From Anaerolineaceae bacterium (GTDB lineage: Bacteria > Chloroflexota > Anaerolineae > Anaerolineales > Villigracilaceae), in contig BQMV01000064.1 of NCBI GenBank assembly GCA_022181005.1, forward strand, positions 1-6,487: DNA of 6,487 nt, given 5' to 3'. A program made the position numbers and the translations under genes. This document shows positions 4,023 to 6,487 of the stretch, in pieces. How positions within the stretch are numbered: the stretch's first letter is position 1; every line of letters starts with the position of its first letter. Below the pieces are notes generated by a model. That model saw only the letters and a program-made list of their open reading frames with translations. It was not told where the DNA came from and did not search any database.

Positions 4023-6487
4023 GGCGGCTGGCGTTACGACGGTGCGCTCATTGGGCGCTCCTATTCTTGTTTGTTATTTCAGGACTCAGACCCGTCTCTA
4101 GCGCACGCGCCCAAACTGCGACGCCGTTTTCTGAGGCGCAAACGCTCCTGAATACAATGACGGTCGAAGAGCGCGTGGGGCAACTATTCTTTGTCACGTT
4201 TCACGGCGCTAGCGCCGCTCCCGAATCGCCCGTCTACGACTTAATCGTCAATCGCCATGTTGGGGGGGTGATTTTACTGGCAGAGAATGATAATTTTCTC
4301 GATGCGCCTGAAACCGCTTCCGCTGCGCGGCAGTTGATTGCGGATCTGCAAACGCTTGCGATGAGTCCTGTTAATGGAGATGAAGCGCCGTCGAAGGCGC
4401 GCATTCCGTTGTTTGTCGGCATTTCGCAAAATGGCGACGGCGCGCCCTACGATCAAATTCTCAACGGTTTGACTCCTTACCCCTCTGAAATGGCGATTGG
4501 CGCCGCATGGAACGCCGGTCTTGCCGAGCAGGTTGGCGTCGTCGTAGGCGAAGAACTTTCGGCGCTGGGATTCAACCTGTTCTTTGGTCCATCGTTGGAT
4601 GTGGTCGAATCGCCCGACCCGGCTGAGAATTCAGATTTGGGGACGCGCGTCTTTGGCGGCGATCCGTTTTGGGTGAGCAAGTTGGGGCTCTCCTTTATCG
4701 CAGGGCTGCACAGTGGAAGCGCGCAACGCTTGTTAGTCGTCGCCAAACATTTCCCCGGACGCGGCGATTCAGATCGCTTGCCTGAGAAGGAAGTGGCAAC
4801 GGTTCGCAAATCATTGGAGCAACTCAAACAAGTTGAACTTGCGCCTTTCTTTGCAGCGACCAACCCGCTTGCCGCCGGCATGGTGGATGGGTTGCTGGTT
4901 TCGCACATTCGCTATCAGGGGTTTCAAGGCAACATTCGCGCGACGACCCGCCCCGTGAGTTTCGACGCCAGCGCGCTTTCGACGATCCTTGCCTTGCCTG
5001 AGTTTGTGCCTTGGCGAGCGAACGGCGGGCTGATCGTCAGCGACGCTTTGGGGAGCGAGGCTGTCCGCGAATTTTACTTGCAAGGCGGCGAGAACTTCTC
5101 CGCTCGTTCGGTGGCGCGCGACGCTTTTCAAGCCGGCAACGATTTGCTTTATCTTGGCGATATGGCTTCGGGCGAAAATGATAGCGCGTATGCCGCGACG
5201 ACGCGCGTCCTCGATTTCTTCGCGGAGGAATATCGCGGCGATCGCGCTTTCGCTCAGCGCGTAGACGAGGCGGCGACGAGGATTCTGGCGCAGAAACTTC
5301 GCATGTACAAGGAATTATCGCTTGCCAACGTCTTGCCTCCCGCTAATTCGTTATCTGCGCTGAACTCGGCGGGATTAGTGATGTTTGAGGCGGCAAGCAA
5401 GGCGGCGACGCTGATCAGCCCGGACGCGCAAGAGTTAAATGCTTTGCTGCCCTCGCCGCCTAACCTGAGCGACCGCATCGTCTTTTTGACCGATGTCGCT
5501 GCTTACCAGCAATGCAGCGTGTGTCCGCCGCGCGAGATCCTGCCCGTCGATTCGTTCCAGAAAGCAGTAGAACGCTTATACGGTCAGCAAGGCAGCGGGC
5601 AGGTCTTTTCGACGCGTATGGCGTCCTTCCCATTGCGCGAGATCGAGTTGATGCTGAAGGGCGAAAGCGAGTCGAACGTTGAAGGCGCGCTTGAGCGCGC
5701 GACCTGGGTCGTAATTTCATTGACAGATGTAAGCGACAGGCAACTTCCTTTATTGCGTCAGCTTTTTTCCGAACGTCCTAACTTGACGCGAAATAAAAAT
5801 GTGATCCTGTTTTCCTTTACCGCCCCCTATTACCTCGACGCGACAGACATCTCTAAACTCACCGCCTATTACGCGTTGTATAGCCGCCAACAGCCGTTTG
5901 TCGAGGTTGCCGCGCGGCTGCTGTTTCAGCAGATAACGCCGCAAGGATCGTCGCCCGTCTCTGTGCCGTCGGTGGGATACGATCTAATCGTGGCTACGTC
6001 GCCGAACGAAATGCAGACGATACCGTTGACGCTCGAAGGATTGGAACCGCCGAACGCTTTGCCGCCTGAAAGCGCGACCGCTGAGCCGACGGCGATACCT
6101 TCTTACAAGATCGGCGACCTTATCAATGTTCGCGCGGGTCCTATTCTGGATCATAACAATCGCATCGTCCCAGATGGGACGGTCGCGCGCTTCACTTTAA
6201 CGACTCGCGACGAGGGCGGAGGCGTTCTTCAGCAATTCGAAGCGCCGACGGTAGACGGCATGGCGCGAGCTTCGTTCGTAATTGATAAGCCGGGCAACGT
6301 CGAAATCCGCGCGATGAGCGAACCGGCGATCATTTCGCAGGTTATCCAATTTGACGCGTCCAGCGCTGGCGTAGCCGTAACGGTCGTTGCGCCCGAAGTC
6401 AGCGCGACCCCCGAGCCTCCGCCGCCGACTGCCACGTTGGCGCCGATGAATGACCTGATTACTCCGGAAGGCTTTCCGCGCATTGGC
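4019..6487 (+). CDS. Secreted GH3 (NagZ-like) protein with Ig-like C-terminal domain, partial
   Basis: The frame from GTG 4019 stays open to the window edge (823 codons; 3' end missing). A signal peptide is visible: basic start RRLALRRC, hydrophobic core WALLFLFVISGL (12-23), likely cut after A31 (ARA|Q). A GH3 N-terminal (beta-N-acetylhexosaminidase-like) domain covers roughly 40-430: TVEERVGQLFF, LFFGPSLDVVE, R210-V-F-G, K243-H244-FPGRG, and IVSDALG with nucleophile candidate D342. Two motifs are degraded: the usual DQEGG/DQEGDG region is SQNGDG (136-141), and the KHFPGHG...DSH loop is shortened to KHFPGRGDSDRLP with no D-x-H dyad. A poorly conserved region follows, with C499-x2-C502. About 695-780 resembles an Ig-like/bacterial adhesion domain (NVRAGP, DGTVARFTL, VDGMARASFVI). 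Then comes a Pro/Thr-rich stretch (PEPPPPTAT, near 800), suggesting a surface linker and perhaps an anchor beyond the window. It may cleave a cell-wall or glycan substrate, or be a non-catalytic binder. Confidence 0.83.
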   Translation, partial: MRRLALRRCAHWALLFLFVISGLRPVSSARAQTATPFSEAQTLLNTMTVEERVGQLFFVTFHGASAAPESPVYDLIVNRHVGGVILLAENDNFLDAPETASAARQLIADLQTLAMSPVNGDEAPSKARIPLFVGISQNGDGAPYDQILNGLTPYPSEMAIGAAWNAGLAEQVGVVVGEELSALGFNLFFGPSLDVVESPDPAENSDLGTRVFGGDPFWVSKLGLSFIAGLHSGSAQRLLVVAKHFPGRGDSDRLPEKEVATVRKSLEQLKQVELAPFFAATNPLAAGMVDGLLVSHIRYQGFQGNIRATTRPVSFDASALSTILALPEFVPWRANGGLIVSDALGSEAVREFYLQGGENFSARSVARDAFQAGNDLLYLGDMASGENDSAYAATTRVLDFFAEEYRGDRAFAQRVDEAATRILAQKLRMYKELSLANVLPPANSLSALNSAGLVMFEAASKAATLISPDAQELNALLPSPPNLSDRIVFLTDVAAYQQCSVCPPREILPVDSFQKAVERLYGQQGSGQVFSTRMASFPLREIELMLKGESESNVEGALERATWVVISLTDVSDRQLPLLRQLFSERPNLTRNKNVILFSFTAPYYLDATDISKLTAYYALYSRQQPFVEVAARLLFQQITPQGSSPVSVPSVGYDLIVATSPNEMQTIPLTLEGLEPPNALPPESATAEPTAIPSYKIGDLINVRAGPILDHNNRIVPDGTVARFTLTTRDEGGGVLQQFEAPTVDGMARASFVIDKPGNVEIRAMSEPAIISQVIQFDASSAGVAVTVVAPEVSATPEPPPPTATLAPMNDLITPEGFPRIG

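Noticed and set aside
4477..4908. 143-aa minus-strand ORF
   Set aside because: Antisense to the GH3 gene; Ser/Pro/Thr-rich composition is typical of a shadow frame.
6229..6483. 84-aa minus-strand ORF near the right edge
   Set aside because: Antisense to the Ig-like and Pro/Thr-rich part of the GH3 protein; its Gly/Ala/Thr-rich sequence reflects the complementary codons.

Overview
The window shows four genes and parts of genes, all on the + strand, in DNA of moderate to high GC with short AT-rich gaps. The protein styles suggest a member of the Chloroflexota, probably Anaerolineae. These are an AlkX/YcaQ-type DNA glycosylase, a winged-helix AAA+ ATPase, a cytosolic glycerophosphodiesterase and a secreted GH3 protein with a Chloroflexota-like KHFPGRG loop. 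This placement rests on remembered family resemblance and was not computed.

Left part (1-1649): the window opens in the last 65 codons of a TtuA/NcsA-type tRNA thiolation protein, recognisable from its C-terminal CxxC...CxxC zinc finger. A 179-base gap follows, filled with dispersed-repeat material: a 16-bp palindrome over the stop codon, copies of a GTCGGCG-type repeat, and an inverted repeat of the ACCGCAAAG...CTTTGC kind. Next is a complete 423-aa YcaQ/AlkX-like glycosylase with the QLD catalytic motif. Its stop codon lies inside a tandem heptamer array (ATCAGTR).

Middle (1650-1888): a 239-base gap holds the rest of the heptamer array, a 12-bp perfect palindrome, a good sigma70-like promoter (CTGGCA-17-TATAAT) and a short hydrophobic reading frame one frameshift away from an ATG.

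Right part (1889-6487): a tightly packed run that looks like one operon. It contains (i) a 445-aa protein joining an N-terminal winged helix to an AAA+ ATPase module of unknown function, (ii) a 13-codon mini-ORF whose start overlaps the ATPase stop and whose stop overlaps the next start, (iii) a 252-aa glycerophosphodiester phosphodiesterase, and (iv) a secreted GH3 (NagZ-like) protein that begins in a GTGA overlap and runs off the window. The GH3 protein keeps the nucleophile Asp but has lost parts of two conserved substrate and acid/base motifs. It also carries a C-terminal Ig-like domain and a Pro/Thr-rich stretch, so it is probably surface associated.

The ordering suggests an envelope or lipid-turnover theme (phosphodiesterase plus secreted GH3) headed by a possibly regulatory ATPase, but the functional link is inference. 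The most interesting points are the divergent GH3 active site, the mini-ORF that bridges two genes exactly, and the uncharacterised wHTH-AAA+ protein heading the operon.
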